NCBI GenBank assembly: GCA_035493895.1
Contig: DATJHM010000197.1
Location: 1-41,980, forward strand
Direction of reading: 5' to 3'
Origin: DATJHM01 sp035493895
GTDB lineage: Bacteria; Chloroflexota; Ktedonobacteria; Ktedonobacterales; Ktedonobacteraceae
DNA: 41,980 nucleotides
The notes beneath the pieces were generated by a model. It was not told the DNA's origin. It was given only the letters and a program-made list of their open reading frames with translations, and made no database searches. Positions 1-8,613 of the stretch are shown one piece after another (the first letter of the stretch is position 1; the number at the start of each line of letters is the position of its first letter). The position numbers were made by a program, and so were the translations under genes.

Positions 1-2
1 TG

Positions 3-827
3 TCAACCCTTGACGCTTCCTTGCAGGAGTGCTTTCACGAATTGACGCTGGAAGATGACGAACACCAGAATCGTCGGGGCCATGATGAGCAGTGATCCTG
101 CGCAAAGTAACACGATGTTCGTGCCGTACCGGCCCTGAAAAGCGCCCAGCGCCCCGGCCATCGTGCGCTGGTTCGGATCGTCGACCAGCACGATCGCCAG
201 CAGAAATTGGTTCCACGTCCAGAGGAACAGTAGTACAGCCAACGACGAGAGCGCCGGTACCGCCAGCGGCACCTGGATTCTCAGAAAGGCCATCCAGGAA
301 TTGGCACCATCGACGCTGGCCGCTTCGGTGATGTCTGCCGGAACTGACTGGAAATGAGTCCGCATCCAGAAGACACCGAAGGGCATGAAGAGCCCAATGA
401 GCGGCAGAATGAGCGCCCAACGCGTGTTGAGCAGGCCCAGGTCGCTCATTTGATAGTACAGCGGGATGATGAGGGACTCGAGGGGGATCGTCAGACCGAG
501 CAGCAGTAGCAGGAACGCGACCTGACCGCCTCGCACGCGCAGCACGCCGAGGCCGTAGCCAGCCATCGTGGCGAACAGTAGCGACACCGGGACCACTCCG
601 AGAATGATGAGCACACTCGACCAGAGCAATGTTCCCAGGTTTGCGACGTTGAAAGCGTCGACGAAGTTGTGCCACTGGGGATCGCTCGGCCAGGAGATGC
701 CCGTCGGGATCGTCGCTTCGGGTTGCAGAGCGGTCGAGAGCATGCTGACGAGCGGCATGAGGGTGAAAAGCATGAAGATGATCAGGACCATCCGGCCGAT
801 GAGGGTTTCGCGACGGGTCGTGTTCAT
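3..827 (-). CDS. Carbohydrate ABC transporter permease, MalG type
   Basis: Inner-membrane permease of a sugar importer, second of two permeases. The 274-residue product has about six hydrophobic segments and the EAA-type cytoplasmic loop (EAASVDGANSWMAFLRI), the docking site for the ATPase in the MalG/CUT1 family. The ATG at 827 overlaps the TGA of the upstream permease (ATGA), which indicates translational coupling; a 14-codon upstream extension is possible in this frame but lies inside the preceding gene. The gene ends 3 bases from the window edge, so any following gene (often a glycoside hydrolase) is out of view. No ATPase is seen; CUT1 systems often share a genomic MsiK-like ATPase. The sugar is not known. 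Confidence 0.93.
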   Translation of the reverse strand: MNTTRRETLIGRMVLIIFMLFTLMPLVSMLSTALQPEATIPTGISWPSDPQWHNFVDAFNVANLGTLLWSSVLIILGVVPVSLLFATMAGYGLGVLRVRGGQVAFLLLLLGLTIPLESLIIPLYYQMSDLGLLNTRWALILPLIGLFMPFGVFWMRTHFQSVPADITEAASVDGANSWMAFLRIQVPLAVPALSSLAVLLFLWTWNQFLLAIVLVDDPNQRTMAGALGAFQGRYGTNIVLLCAGSLLIMAPTILVFVIFQRQFVKALLQGSVKG

Positions 828-1762
828 GAGTTTTCTCCTTTCATCACCCGCTGGACAACGAGCACACATCCCACGACCAGGATCATGAGTATCACAGCCA
901 TGGCAGAGGCGAGCCCGACCTTCCTTTCATCGAAGGCAAGCCGATAGATCAGTACCCCTGGCACCATCGTTACCCTTCCCGGCCCGCCATAGGTGCTGAT
1001 ATAGATGATGTCGAAGCTCGACAGGGCTGCGATCATAGATACAGTGACGCAGACGCCGATCTCACCGATCAAGCTCGGCACGGTGATAAATCGGAACTCC
1101 TGAATGGGACCAGAGCCGTCAATCCGCGCCGCCTCATACAAAGCCGGGTCGATCTTGCTCATGCCTGTCAACAGCAGCACCGTGCAGAAGCCGAGCAATA
1201 CCCATGCACCGATGAAGCCAACCGCTGGCAACGCCGTCCCGAAGTCGGCAAGCCAGGGTCGAGTGAGGCTACCCAGGCCGACAGCTGATAACAGTTGGTT
1301 CACAATTCCTGTCTCCGAGTACGCCCATTTCCAGGCGATACCGGCAGCCACCAGCGGAGCTACTTGCGGAAGAAACAATATTGTGCGCGCAACCGCACCG
1401 AACCCGCCCTCCGAGAAGCCACGGATGAGCGCGGCCGCAACGAGACCCAGACAGACCGGGATGACTGTGAAGAAGAAGACGAGCTCAAACGAATGAACGA
1501 TGGGCAGAATCAATTCGCTGTCAGTGAGTACACTCCAATAGTTCTCAAGGCCGACCCACCTACCAGCGTCGATGCCGTTCCAGCTGTACAATGAATACTC
1601 GACACTCGTGAGCAGTGGCCAGAGAACAAAGAGAGCGTACATGACCAGAGCAGGTAGGACATAGAGCCAGCCAGCCCATCGACCCCGCGCCACCAAACGA
1701 TGGCGCGAGGATCGGACGGACGATGCCACGATAGGATTGAGCTCTGGTTTCGATCCCATCAT
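824..1762 (-). CDS. Carbohydrate ABC transporter permease, MalF/UgpA type
   Basis: First permease of the CUT1-type sugar importer, 312 residues. A short basic cytoplasmic N-terminus leads into a membrane segment (WLYVLPALVMYALFVLWPLL) typical of the family, with five further hydrophobic stretches. The EAA loop reads YEAARIDGSGPIQEFRFIT, the ATPase contact. Its start codon overlaps the stop of the binding-protein gene (ATGA at 1759-1762), and its stop overlaps the start of the next permease, so three genes form one tightly coupled operon. A second ATG one codon in would serve equally well. Confidence 0.94.
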   Translation of the reverse strand: MMGSKPELNPIVASSVRSSRHRLVARGRWAGWLYVLPALVMYALFVLWPLLTSVEYSLYSWNGIDAGRWVGLENYWSVLTDSELILPIVHSFELVFFFTVIPVCLGLVAAALIRGFSEGGFGAVARTILFLPQVAPLVAAGIAWKWAYSETGIVNQLLSAVGLGSLTRPWLADFGTALPAVGFIGAWVLLGFCTVLLLTGMSKIDPALYEAARIDGSGPIQEFRFITVPSLIGEIGVCVTVSMIAALSSFDIIYISTYGGPGRVTMVPGVLIYRLAFDERKVGLASAMAVILMILVVGCVLVVQRVMKGENS

Positions 1763-3102
1763 TGTTTGAGCTCCTGCTGGTAGGATTTCTGGATGTTCTG
1801 CACGAAACCTTCAGGCGTTTCTTTCCCCGCCACCAGCAACTGCAATTCTGGCCTGAATGCATTTGCATAGATGCCAGGCGTCGCATTGGCGAAAAAGTCT
1901 ATGGCAACACCAGACTTGGCGAGCTGGTTGGTCGCTGCAAGCGTTTGGGAGAGCACCGTTCCAGCCGGAATGGGAGGAAGAGGCAGGTCGGAGGGACCAC
2001 CTGGCGATGCACCATTCTCCTCGACGATGATCTTCCGGGCAGCTTCGTTGGTGTGAACCCAGTTCAGAAAGTAAACCATCTCGGCAGCATTCTTGGCCCT
2101 GGCTGGGATCACATACGAAGCTGGCGCGCTCATCGCGACCGAGCGGCCACCAGCCTTCTCCGGCGGGAATAGGAAGAACCCGACGTTACCTGGCATCGCC
2201 TTGTCAAGATTGGCCGATTCCCAATCCCCATTGAACATGAACACTCCCTGGCCCTTTTCGAACCTCCCCATCATGGTCGTGTAGTCGAGGCTGTTCACGT
2301 CCTTAGAGAAATACCCTGCTTTGCCCCACTGTGCGATATACTGGGCAGCCTTCACTGTGCCAGGAGTATTGATTGTGGCACCGGGCTTGTTGTAAATCCA
2401 GTCCGCAAGCGTGGCCGGATCTTCGAACTGATTGGCGAGTGCCTGATACGGGAAGTTAACACCGCCGATGTCATTGAACTGCATGATTGGGAGCAGACCT
2501 GCCGCCTTCGCTTTCGCCAGCAGTGCATTAAACTCGTCGATCGTAGTAGGAGGGGACTTCATACCGATCTGAGCAGCGAGCTTCTTGTTGTAGAACACAC
2601 CGGTAACGTCGTAACCGATCCCCAGCCCATACAGCGAGCCGTGCCCACGAATGCCATCTGTGCCGACACGCATCTGATCCAGCAGCGACTGGGACCACTT
2701 GTCCCATCCATAGGCCTTATAGTAGGGGTCCAGGTTTAACAGTAACCCACTCTTTGCCGGACCCACGACCTGCGGCAATCGTATGAGATCAGGGGGGTTA
2801 GGGCCAGCCATCTCGCGCGGCCCATTCTCAGTAATTACCTGGAATTGATCCTGACGAATGTTGAAGGTAACGTTTGGGTGCTGGCGCGTGAACTCGTCAG
2901 CAAGCTTTTGCGGGAGAGGGAAGCCAGTTTCGATATACATATTGAGCGTCACCTTTCCGGTGGGAAGGGCGGTACTGACTGGTCCCGCCGCACTTGTCTG
3001 TGCTGGCTGATTTGTTCCCGGCCCGCTCGGCCCGGAGCAGGCCACAAGCATCGAGAGAATCATCACTGCCGAGGCGACCACGGCGAAATAGCGCCTGAAC
3101 AT
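1759..3102 (-). CDS. Sugar ABC transporter substrate-binding lipoprotein
   Basis: Extracellular solute-binding protein, family 1 type, 447 residues. The chosen start at 3102 gives a basic signal peptide followed by the lipobox MLVAC, so the mature protein is lipid-anchored at the Cys near residue 22. A GGAGG about 6 bases before this ATG supports it; an ATG eight codons earlier (3126) is less well placed. The body carries family features: early TFNIRQDQF strand, PPDLIRLP, YGLGIGYDVTGVFYNK hinge region, and FMFNGDWE. It delivers sugar to the two permeases that follow with 4-base overlaps. The LacI-type regulator and sugar enzymes on the other strand suggest a shared substrate, but the sugar cannot be read from the sequence. 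Confidence 0.93.
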   Translation of the reverse strand: MFRRYFAVVASAVMILSMLVACSGPSGPGTNQPAQTSAAGPVSTALPTGKVTLNMYIETGFPLPQKLADEFTRQHPNVTFNIRQDQFQVITENGPREMAGPNPPDLIRLPQVVGPAKSGLLLNLDPYYKAYGWDKWSQSLLDQMRVGTDGIRGHGSLYGLGIGYDVTGVFYNKKLAAQIGMKSPPTTIDEFNALLAKAKAAGLLPIMQFNDIGGVNFPYQALANQFEDPATLADWIYNKPGATINTPGTVKAAQYIAQWGKAGYFSKDVNSLDYTTMMGRFEKGQGVFMFNGDWESANLDKAMPGNVGFFLFPPEKAGGRSVAMSAPASYVIPARAKNAAEMVYFLNWVHTNEAARKIIVEENGASPGGPSDLPLPPIPAGTVLSQTLAATNQLAKSGVAIDFFANATPGIYANAFRPELQLLVAGKETPEGFVQNIQKSYQQELKQ

Positions 3103-3384
3103 AAAGAACCTCCATGTCTTTGCCATGACTGTAGTAGTGTTTTCTCTTTTTGGTAAACCAGAGATATGAAAAGACCATCGTATCCCTGCGATGGAAGTGA
3201 GAAGGGATCTATCTCTTTTGCGTTTTACTCCTTTCTTTCTTTCTTTTTTCAATGGGCGGCAATTCTCCTCGAGACAGCAGGAAGCCAGGAGGTCTCTGAG
3301 GATGGAAGAGGTCTTTTACTGAACCAAATCCACCCCATGCGTCGCAACAAATGGGAAAGATGGAAGCAGTTCCTCGCGATGCAG

Positions 3385-3615
3385 TTATTTGGGGATGAGT
3401 GCTCGCTTGAGTGCTGCAATATACTCGGCAGTGGCCCGCTGGTTGATTCGAGCGTTCAGGGCATCTCGTTCAGAGCTTTGACCGGAATGGAAAAATAGTT
3501 TGATAGTGACTTTGCCTCCAGTGGCTCCTGATCCTGTACTGCCACCGCAAGCGGAGAGCACGACACTGAGCATCAATAACACCATGATGCTCCACTCCCT
3601 GCATTCGCTCGCCAT
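3385..3615 (-). pseudogene. Remnant of a sugar-binding lipoprotein gene with internal deletion
   Basis: The 76-codon frame begins like a normal binding protein. It has a strong GGAGGAG ribosome site, a hydrophobic signal segment, the lipobox VLSAC, a Gly/Ser linker and a first strand KVTIKLFFHSGQSSERDALN, as in family-1 solute-binding proteins. It then passes without frameshift into a short tail (RATAEYIAALKRALIPK) that resembles the C-terminal helix of such proteins, so some 300 or more codons seem to be missing. I infer an in-frame deletion. It lies between the intact ABC operon and the lacI-type gene, with an operator 67 bases upstream of its start. A lipid-anchored peptide could still be made. 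Confidence 0.6.
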
Positions 3616-3681
3616 GATTTTCTCTCCTCCTTTGGGCGTAACTGCAACTGCATTGCGACGAAGTTGCTCAACATTGAATCT

Positions 3682-3693
3682 GGAAACGTTTCC
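3682..3693. promoter_or_regulatory. LacI-family operator (GGAAACGTTTCC)
   Basis: Perfect 12-bp palindrome with the central CG typical of LacI/GalR-family operators. It sits upstream of the binding-protein remnant and the minus-strand ABC operon. A second copy lies exactly 200 bp away beside the regulator start, so a looped repressor could control both directions. The assignment rests on the family consensus. Confidence 0.75.
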
Positions 3694-3826
3694 GTTATTA
3701 GATTTAACAATACCATAAAAACATGGGCTTGTAAATGGTAGGCATTCTCGCAAATTATTCAGGCAAAGGGCCATATTCCCATTCAGTTTGTGCGTGGAAA
3801 CAAACACAGTAAGGCTCGACATGGGC

Positions 3827-3855
3827 TTTACAGAACAGCTCTGGTATGATATGCT
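3827..3855 (+). promoter_or_regulatory. Candidate promoter of the LacI-type regulator
   Basis: TTTACA (3827-3832) and TATGCT (3850-3855) are separated by 17 bp. A start near 3862 would place the operator at 3882-3893 just downstream, which fits autorepression by blocking elongation or initiation. Moderate match only. Confidence 0.45.
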
Positions 3856-3881
3856 CCAAACAAATAAAGCTCTCTGAAAAA

Positions 3882-3893
3882 GGAAACGTTTCA
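3882..3893. promoter_or_regulatory. LacI-family operator overlapping the regulator leader
   Basis: GGAAACGTTTCA contains the perfect 10-bp palindrome GAAACGTTTC (3883-3892). It covers the leader and the AAGGA ribosome site of the lacI-type gene whose ATG is at 3900, so binding here should limit the regulator's own expression. Confidence 0.72.
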
Positions 3894-3899
3894 ATAATT

Positions 3900-4937
3900 A
3901 TGAATGACCAGAATCGAGGGAGGGTCCCTACTATCCATGATGTGGCACGCATCGCCGGTGTTGGTATTGGAACCGTTTCACGCGTTGTTAATAATAGTTC
4001 GGGTGTGAAGCCTGCGACGCGTCAACGTGTCCAGGCTGCCATTGATGAACTGCGCTATAGTCCCAACCTTATTGCGCGCAGTATGATTTCCAGGAGCACA
4101 GGCGCGATTGGCATCATTGTGCCATTCTTCACGCGCCCCTTTTTCATCGAGGTGCTACAGGGCGTGGCCGCGGCAATTATCCGCACGGGGAGAGAATTAG
4201 TGCTCTATAACGTCGAGACCAATGATCAGCGCGATCGGTACTTCCGCGAATTGCCCGGACAGCGCAAGGTGGATGGCTTGCTGGTGATCTCCTTATCTCC
4301 CGATGATACTGCTGTCTCTACTTTCAAGCAGGCTGGTATGCCTGTTGTACTGGTCGATGCGTATCATCCGCAGCTCACCTCTCTCGTAGTTGACAACATC
4401 GAAGGAGCCTACCAGGCAGTCAAGTGTTTGATTACACATGGTCATCGTCGTATTGGCTTTATTAACGGGGTGACGGAAGGGAACTTTCGTTTTAATCAGG
4501 CCAACGATCGTCTCATCGGACTCCATCGTGCCATTGGTGAGGCGGGCCTGCTCTTTGAACCAGAACTCGTTCTCACTGCTGAGTGGAGCCGCCAGGGAGG
4601 GAAACAGGCGGCACTGCAATTGCTGACGCGTGCAGACCGGCCTACAGCGATCTTCGCGGCCAGTGATGTCCAGGCTATTGGGGTATTGGAAGCAGCCAGA
4701 TCGCTGCATCTCTCTGTACCCGGTGATCTTTCCTTGATTGGCTACGATGATATTGAAATTGCGGAAATCTTGGAACTGAGCACTGTCCAGCAGCCAATGA
4801 AGCACATGGGCGAGTTGGGAGTGCAACAATTGATTGCCCACATTGAAGATTTTGCCGATGAGGAGTCTCTGCCAGAACTTATTCGCTTGCAAGCAACGCT
4901 GATGATGCGCCGCTCCGTTTCATACGTGGATGCTTGA
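3900..4937 (+). CDS. LacI-family transcriptional regulator
   Basis: DNA-binding sugar-responsive repressor of 345 residues. The N-terminus has the family helix-turn-helix and hinge (IHDVARIAGVGIGTVSRVV, then YSPNLIARSM). The rest is the periplasmic-binding-protein-like effector domain, with GAIGIIVPFF, VDGLLVISLS, GHRRIGFING and IFAASDVQAIGVLEA. The ATG at 3900 places the helix-turn-helix about 10 residues in, as usual; an in-frame ATG at 3846 would add 18 unrelated residues and lies within the promoter region. It is followed by a sugar kinase and a glycoside hydrolase and faces an ABC sugar importer, so it probably represses the whole module through the two GAAACGTTTC sites. Confidence 0.94.
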   Translation: MNDQNRGRVPTIHDVARIAGVGIGTVSRVVNNSSGVKPATRQRVQAAIDELRYSPNLIARSMISRSTGAIGIIVPFFTRPFFIEVLQGVAAAIIRTGRELVLYNVETNDQRDRYFRELPGQRKVDGLLVISLSPDDTAVSTFKQAGMPVVLVDAYHPQLTSLVVDNIEGAYQAVKCLITHGHRRIGFINGVTEGNFRFNQANDRLIGLHRAIGEAGLLFEPELVLTAEWSRQGGKQAALQLLTRADRPTAIFAASDVQAIGVLEAARSLHLSVPGDLSLIGYDDIEIAEILELSTVQQPMKHMGELGVQQLIAHIEDFADEESLPELIRLQATLMMRRSVSYVDA

Positions 4938-4989
4938 GAGGCGGACAGATCTCCAGAACAGTGTGAGAGAAAATGGAAAGAGGAAGAAC

Positions 4990-5928
4990 GTGAAACATAT
5001 TGATGTGCTTTCTATCGGAGAAGCATTAATCGACTTTATCTCCGACGACCAGCAGGATTCTCTGGTAGGGGCACAGCATTTCACCATGTATCCCGGGGGA
5101 TCTGTTGCCAATGTGGCATTCAATGTCGCTCGCCTGGGTGGGTCCGCAGCTCTTGCTGCCTGCGTTGGCAAAGATGCTCTCGGCGCATTTCTTCGTCAGC
5201 GATTGCAGCTGGCAGGTGTCATAACAGAGCATCTGCACACGACGCCACATGCATCGACCACACTGGCGGTTATCGCACGCAACGATGCCACGCCAGATTT
5301 TGCCGTCTATCGTGGCGCGGACATCAATCTGACCTCCTCTCACCTGCCTCTCTCGCTCTTATCTGCTATTTCCCTGGTGCATACGTCCGCTTTTGCCCTT
5401 TCGCGTGAGCCGCTATGCTCGACGATTCTGGAATTCGTTGCACGGGCTCACGCGGCGCACTGCATGATCACCTTTGATCCCAACTATCATCCACGGATTT
5501 GGGGCTTGCCCGTTGAACCCGAGGATATTTTTGCCCGACTCTGCCCTTTTGTCACGGTGGTCAAGCCTTCCCTTGATGACTGTGTTCGTCTCTTTGGAGC
5601 GGGCCAGACACCTGAAGTGTATGCGGCACGCTTCCTGGATTGGGGTGCGCAGAAGGTTGTGCTTACGATGGGGGCAGACGGAGTCCTGCTTGTAACGCCT
5701 GAAGGCGCGAGCTATTTCCCCACCCGGCGGATTGCGGTTGCGGATGTGACGGGCGCGGGCGATTCTTTCTGGGCTGGCTTGCTGATGGCGATCCTGGACG
5801 GTTATAGCATTGAGGATGCAATCAGGGCCGCTCAGGCTGTTGCAGCGCTGAAGTTGCAGCAGACCGGTCCTCTCTCTCATCCGATCGACCGTATGGCACT
5901 CTATAAGCAGCTTGACCTCAGAAAGTAG
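4990..5928 (+). CDS. PfkB-family carbohydrate kinase (fructokinase-like)
   Basis: Ribokinase-fold sugar kinase of 312 residues, probably phosphorylating a hexose such as fructose in the cytoplasm. The N-terminal PfkB signature is GGSVANVAFNVARLGG. The C-terminal signature ADVTGAGDSFWAGLLMAI holds the anion hole and the catalytic Asp. I chose the GTG at 4990 because AGAGGAAG precedes it and the family begins KHIDVLSIGEALID. An ATG at 4930, overlapping the regulator stop, would add 20 charged residues. It is cotranscribed with the lacI-type gene and is followed 30 bases later by a glycoside hydrolase, which suggests hydrolysis of a glycoside and phosphorylation of the released sugar. Confidence 0.9.
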   Translation: MKHIDVLSIGEALIDFISDDQQDSLVGAQHFTMYPGGSVANVAFNVARLGGSAALAACVGKDALGAFLRQRLQLAGVITEHLHTTPHASTTLAVIARNDATPDFAVYRGADINLTSSHLPLSLLSAISLVHTSAFALSREPLCSTILEFVARAHAAHCMITFDPNYHPRIWGLPVEPEDIFARLCPFVTVVKPSLDDCVRLFGAGQTPEVYAARFLDWGAQKVVLTMGADGVLLVTPEGASYFPTRRIAVADVTGAGDSFWAGLLMAILDGYSIEDAIRAAQAVAALKLQQTGPLSHPIDRMALYKQLDLRK

Positions 5929-5958
5929 GAAGGTTGCATATCATCAGGAAGGGCCGCT

Positions 5959-7191
5959 ATGTCCATTGAGCAAACAACGAACGAAATTCGTGAGGCATAT
6001 ACCCATGCTCTCGACCTGCTGCGGGCTTGCAGTTCTGTGGCGGGCTTTCTCGCCTCGCCGAGCGACATTGATAATTACGCCCGTGTCTGGGCTCGTGATG
6101 GAGTCATTACCGGGCTTGCCGCCCTGGCCAGTGGCGAACCGGATCTGGTGATGACGTTTCATCGAACCCTTACAACACTGGCACGCTATCAGGGTCCTCA
6201 TGGGGAAATTCCCAGCAATGTCAGCATTGATGGCCGTAAGGTGAGTTATGGACATCTGGTTGGTCGTGTTGATGCGGGGCTCTGGTATGTGATTGGCGTG
6301 TGCGCCTATATACGCTCTACTCGTGATCTCCATTTTCAAGAGACAATACGTGGCAGCGTCGAGCGGGCGCTGTTCCTGGCTGGCTGCTGGGAGTACAATA
6401 CACGCGGTTTGATCTACACTCCGCTCTCTGGCAACTGGGCGGATGAATACGTGCAACATGGCTATGTCCTCGCTGACCAGGTGCTGTATGTGCTGGCCTT
6501 ACAGAGTGCCGGTTATGTCTTCGAGCAGTCCGTGTGGAGCGAAAAGGGGAGCCTTCTCCGAGAACTATTGGCGCTCAACTACTGGCCGCGCAGTGCTTTC
6601 GTTGACGATCCGCGCATCTATCATCCGCATGCCTATCGTGCCCAGGCCGGTCAGGGCGAACCTGCATACTGGCTTCCCACCCTCTCTCCGAGCGGTTACA
6701 CTACGACGTTTGACGGTCTGGCACATGCACTCACTTTGCTGGCCTCGATCGGCTCTCATGACCAGCGCAAGCGGGCTGAGGAATATGTTGAGCGACTGGA
6801 AGAGGAAACGGGAAGTGCTCTGTTGCCTGCGTTCTGGCCGGTTATCCAACCGGGTGATTCCGCCTGGTCGGCCCTGGAGGCAAATCATCTCTATGGCCAG
6901 ATCAAAAATCAGCCCTATACCTATCATAACGGTGGATTCTGGCCTGTACTCACCGGACTCTATGCCGTGGGGCTGACACATGATGGATACCTGCAACGTG
7001 CACGGCATCTCCTGGATGCTCTGGCAACTGCGAATGCGCGGGGGCGCGATGGTCGCACCTGGGATTTCGCAGAATATCACCACGGCCAGACGCATGAGCC
7101 AATGGGGACGCGACATGCTGCCTGGAGTGCCGCTGCCACCATTCTTGCACATCAGACGCTGATGCAGGATTTGACTGCCTGGCTGGTATGA
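5959..7191 (+). CDS. (Alpha/alpha)6-type glycoside hydrolase, debranching-enzyme/invertase-like
   Basis: Cytoplasmic enzyme of 410 residues with no signal peptide. The Trp- and Tyr-rich helical pattern with RVWARDGVITGLAAL, GRVDAGLWYVIGV and GNWADEYVQHGYVLADQ resembles the (alpha/alpha)6 barrels of the glycogen-debranching, GH63 and GH100 groups. WARDG and NWADE may supply the acidic active-site residues; this is inference from family knowledge. It lies 30 bases after a fructokinase-like gene and in the same operon as the LacI-type regulator, which favours hydrolysis of an imported oligosaccharide or sucrose-like sugar. The exact family and substrate are uncertain. Confidence 0.75.
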   Translation: MSIEQTTNEIREAYTHALDLLRACSSVAGFLASPSDIDNYARVWARDGVITGLAALASGEPDLVMTFHRTLTTLARYQGPHGEIPSNVSIDGRKVSYGHLVGRVDAGLWYVIGVCAYIRSTRDLHFQETIRGSVERALFLAGCWEYNTRGLIYTPLSGNWADEYVQHGYVLADQVLYVLALQSAGYVFEQSVWSEKGSLLRELLALNYWPRSAFVDDPRIYHPHAYRAQAGQGEPAYWLPTLSPSGYTTTFDGLAHALTLLASIGSHDQRKRAEEYVERLEEETGSALLPAFWPVIQPGDSAWSALEANHLYGQIKNQPYTYHNGGFWPVLTGLYAVGLTHDGYLQRARHLLDALATANARGRDGRTWDFAEYHHGQTHEPMGTRHAAWSAAATILAHQTLMQDLTAWLV

Positions 7192-7551
7192 TGCTTATAC
7201 CAGACTCTGGCTCTTTCACACAGTTGATACTGCTGGCGCGAGCCCTTCTCAACGACCTCCTTGCGGGAGGCACAGAGAAAAGACTGAAGCCGACCTGACG
7301 GAAGAACAATCAAGCTCTTTTTTTACTCTCAAATCATGCTCAAGAGGATGAATCTCCTCGAATGTTTGAGCAAGGTGAAGCATCTTTTCAGTGGATATAT
7401 CGCCGACGTATTGCGCACATGGTTTTGTTTCCACTTTCTCGTGGGTTTACTTGAAAGTATTTGTTTAATCTCTCAGTAAGAAGCATAGTTTTGGAAAATC
7501 TCTAAAACCATGGTATTCATGACAAATTCTCGGAAGGAAAAAAGCATCATA
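7192..7551. other. Spacer without a gene
   Basis: About 360 bases between the glycoside hydrolase and the tRNA-Sec gene. A small hairpin (CCTCC TTGC GGGAGG near 7256-7270) may act as a weak terminator for the sugar operon. I see no convincing reading frame or other repeat here. Confidence 0.5.
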
Positions 7552-7650
7552 TGGCAGAGGTGTATGGGAGTCGAACCCACCGGGGACCGCGCCAGGCGAC
7601 CCCCCAGCCGTTTTGAAGACGGTGAGACCCACCGGAGCCCCTACACCTCC
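7552..7650 (-). tRNA. selC: tRNA-Sec (anticodon UCA), CCA end encoded
   Basis: Selenocysteine tRNA, 99 bases with the encoded CCA (7552-7554) and discriminator G at 7555. Features seen: an 8-bp acceptor stem (GGAGGTGT with ACACCTCT, the first pair G-U), a long D arm with TCCGGTG, an anticodon loop CTTCAAA with TCA inside a CCGT/ACGG stem, a long GC-rich variable arm, and a T arm with GGTTCGACT. The long acceptor stem, extended D stem and variable arm are the hallmarks of bacterial tRNA-Sec. It decodes UGA as selenocysteine with SelB; selA, selB and selD are not in this window. It gives direct support for the UGA-containing radical SAM gene at 32003-33481. Confidence 0.95.
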
Positions 7651-7665
7651 TCGCTTGCTTAGTCT

Positions 7666-7694
7666 ATTCTGTCACTCCGTCCCTGGCTTGTCAA
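7666..7694 (-). promoter_or_regulatory. Promoter of the tRNA-Sec gene
   Basis: On the minus strand, TTGACA (7694-7689) and CAGAAT (7671-7666) are spaced 17 bp apart. The expected start is near 7659, just ahead of the tRNA 5' end at 7650. The -35 box overlaps the stop codon of the HAD gene, so the tRNA can be transcribed independently of it. Confidence 0.6.
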
Positions 7695-8344
7695 GCCAGA
7701 CGACGGATATCCTCTACACTGACCTCCGTTAACGATTTCACCGCCAGCTCCGCTTTGCGCAAGCCCGGCAGATCACGTTCCCCCATCACCGCAATACAAC
7801 GCATACCGCCCGCATGCGCTCCCTCAACACCATGTACCGCATCCTCGATCACCAGACTGTTCGCTGGCGCTATCCCCAACTCCTCCGCCGCCTTCAAAAA
7901 AATATCCGGTGCAGGCTTCCCATGCGCCACACTCTCCCCCGATACCAGGGCGTCAAGATACTGGCCAAGACCAAGTACCTCGTCCACTACTTCAATATTT
8001 CCCATGGGCGCCGATGAGGCCAGCGCTTGCTTGTAGCCTGCCTCGTGCAGCGCCTTGAGCAAGGCTATCGCACCCGGCAGCGCCACCGCTCCCTGACGGA
8101 TATACTCGCGATAATAGATTTCTTTGCGCTCACCCAGCTCCAGGACGAGCTCGGGCGGAATATTGCCCCAGACAATAGGAATAATATCCCCATTGCGGCG
8201 ACCAAATGTGGCCCAGAACTGGCTATCGCTAAACGTCACACCCGTCTCCCCGGCGAGACGTTGCCAGGACTTGCGGTGGTCCTCGCCACTATCAATAATC
8301 ACGCCGTCCAGATCCCAGATAACGGCTTGAATGTTGTTTGCCAT
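7691..8344 (-). CDS. HAD-superfamily hydrolase, beta-phosphoglucomutase-like
   Basis: Soluble phosphatase or phosphomutase of 217 residues. Motif I is WDLDGVIIDS, with nucleophile and acid Asp at about residues 11 and 13. Motif II is LASSAP, the Lys motif is GKPAPDIF, and motif IV is VIEDAVHGVEGAHAGGM. A four-helix cap lies between motifs I and II, the arrangement of the PGMB/CbbY subgroup. A GAGGAG ribosome site precedes the ATG. It likely acts on a sugar phosphate or similar small substrate. The tRNA-Sec gene follows 40 bases downstream on the same strand; no functional link is implied. Confidence 0.9.
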   Translation of the reverse strand: MANNIQAVIWDLDGVIIDSGEDHRKSWQRLAGETGVTFSDSQFWATFGRRNGDIIPIVWGNIPPELVLELGERKEIYYREYIRQGAVALPGAIALLKALHEAGYKQALASSAPMGNIEVVDEVLGLGQYLDALVSGESVAHGKPAPDIFLKAAEELGIAPANSLVIEDAVHGVEGAHAGGMRCIAVMGERDLPGLRKAELAVKSLTEVSVEDIRRLA

Positions 8345-8613
8345 GCAAGTATGTGACTCCTCTGATTTTTATTTATTATCCCATGCTGGCAATCTTTATT
8401 GCAATAGACGAGGCCGGTTGCTCGTGATAGAATGGGGACCAAATGTAACATACTGTTCATTTGCCTGATACACCGGTATCGTCGCTTGTCCGGGCGGGGT
8501 AATGTGCTGTGTTTACACTGATAATAGGTCGATTCTCCCCTCTCTGTACTCTGCACGCAAGATGCGCTGAGAGTACTATGGCGTATTTGCACTATTGAAA
8601 GGCAGTATTCAAA

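Noticed and set aside
3130..3170. TGGTAAACCA dyad as an operator for the importer operon
   Set aside because: Short and unlike the two GAAACGTTTC sites; too weak to call.
3166..3498. 110-codon plus-strand frame in the spacer upstream of the importer
   Set aside because: Phe-rich, no ribosome site, and it overlaps the binding-protein remnant on the other strand.
4293..4892. Long minus-strand frame of 199 codons inside the lacI-type gene
   Set aside because: Antisense shadow of a clear LacI-family protein; no motif or start signal of its own.
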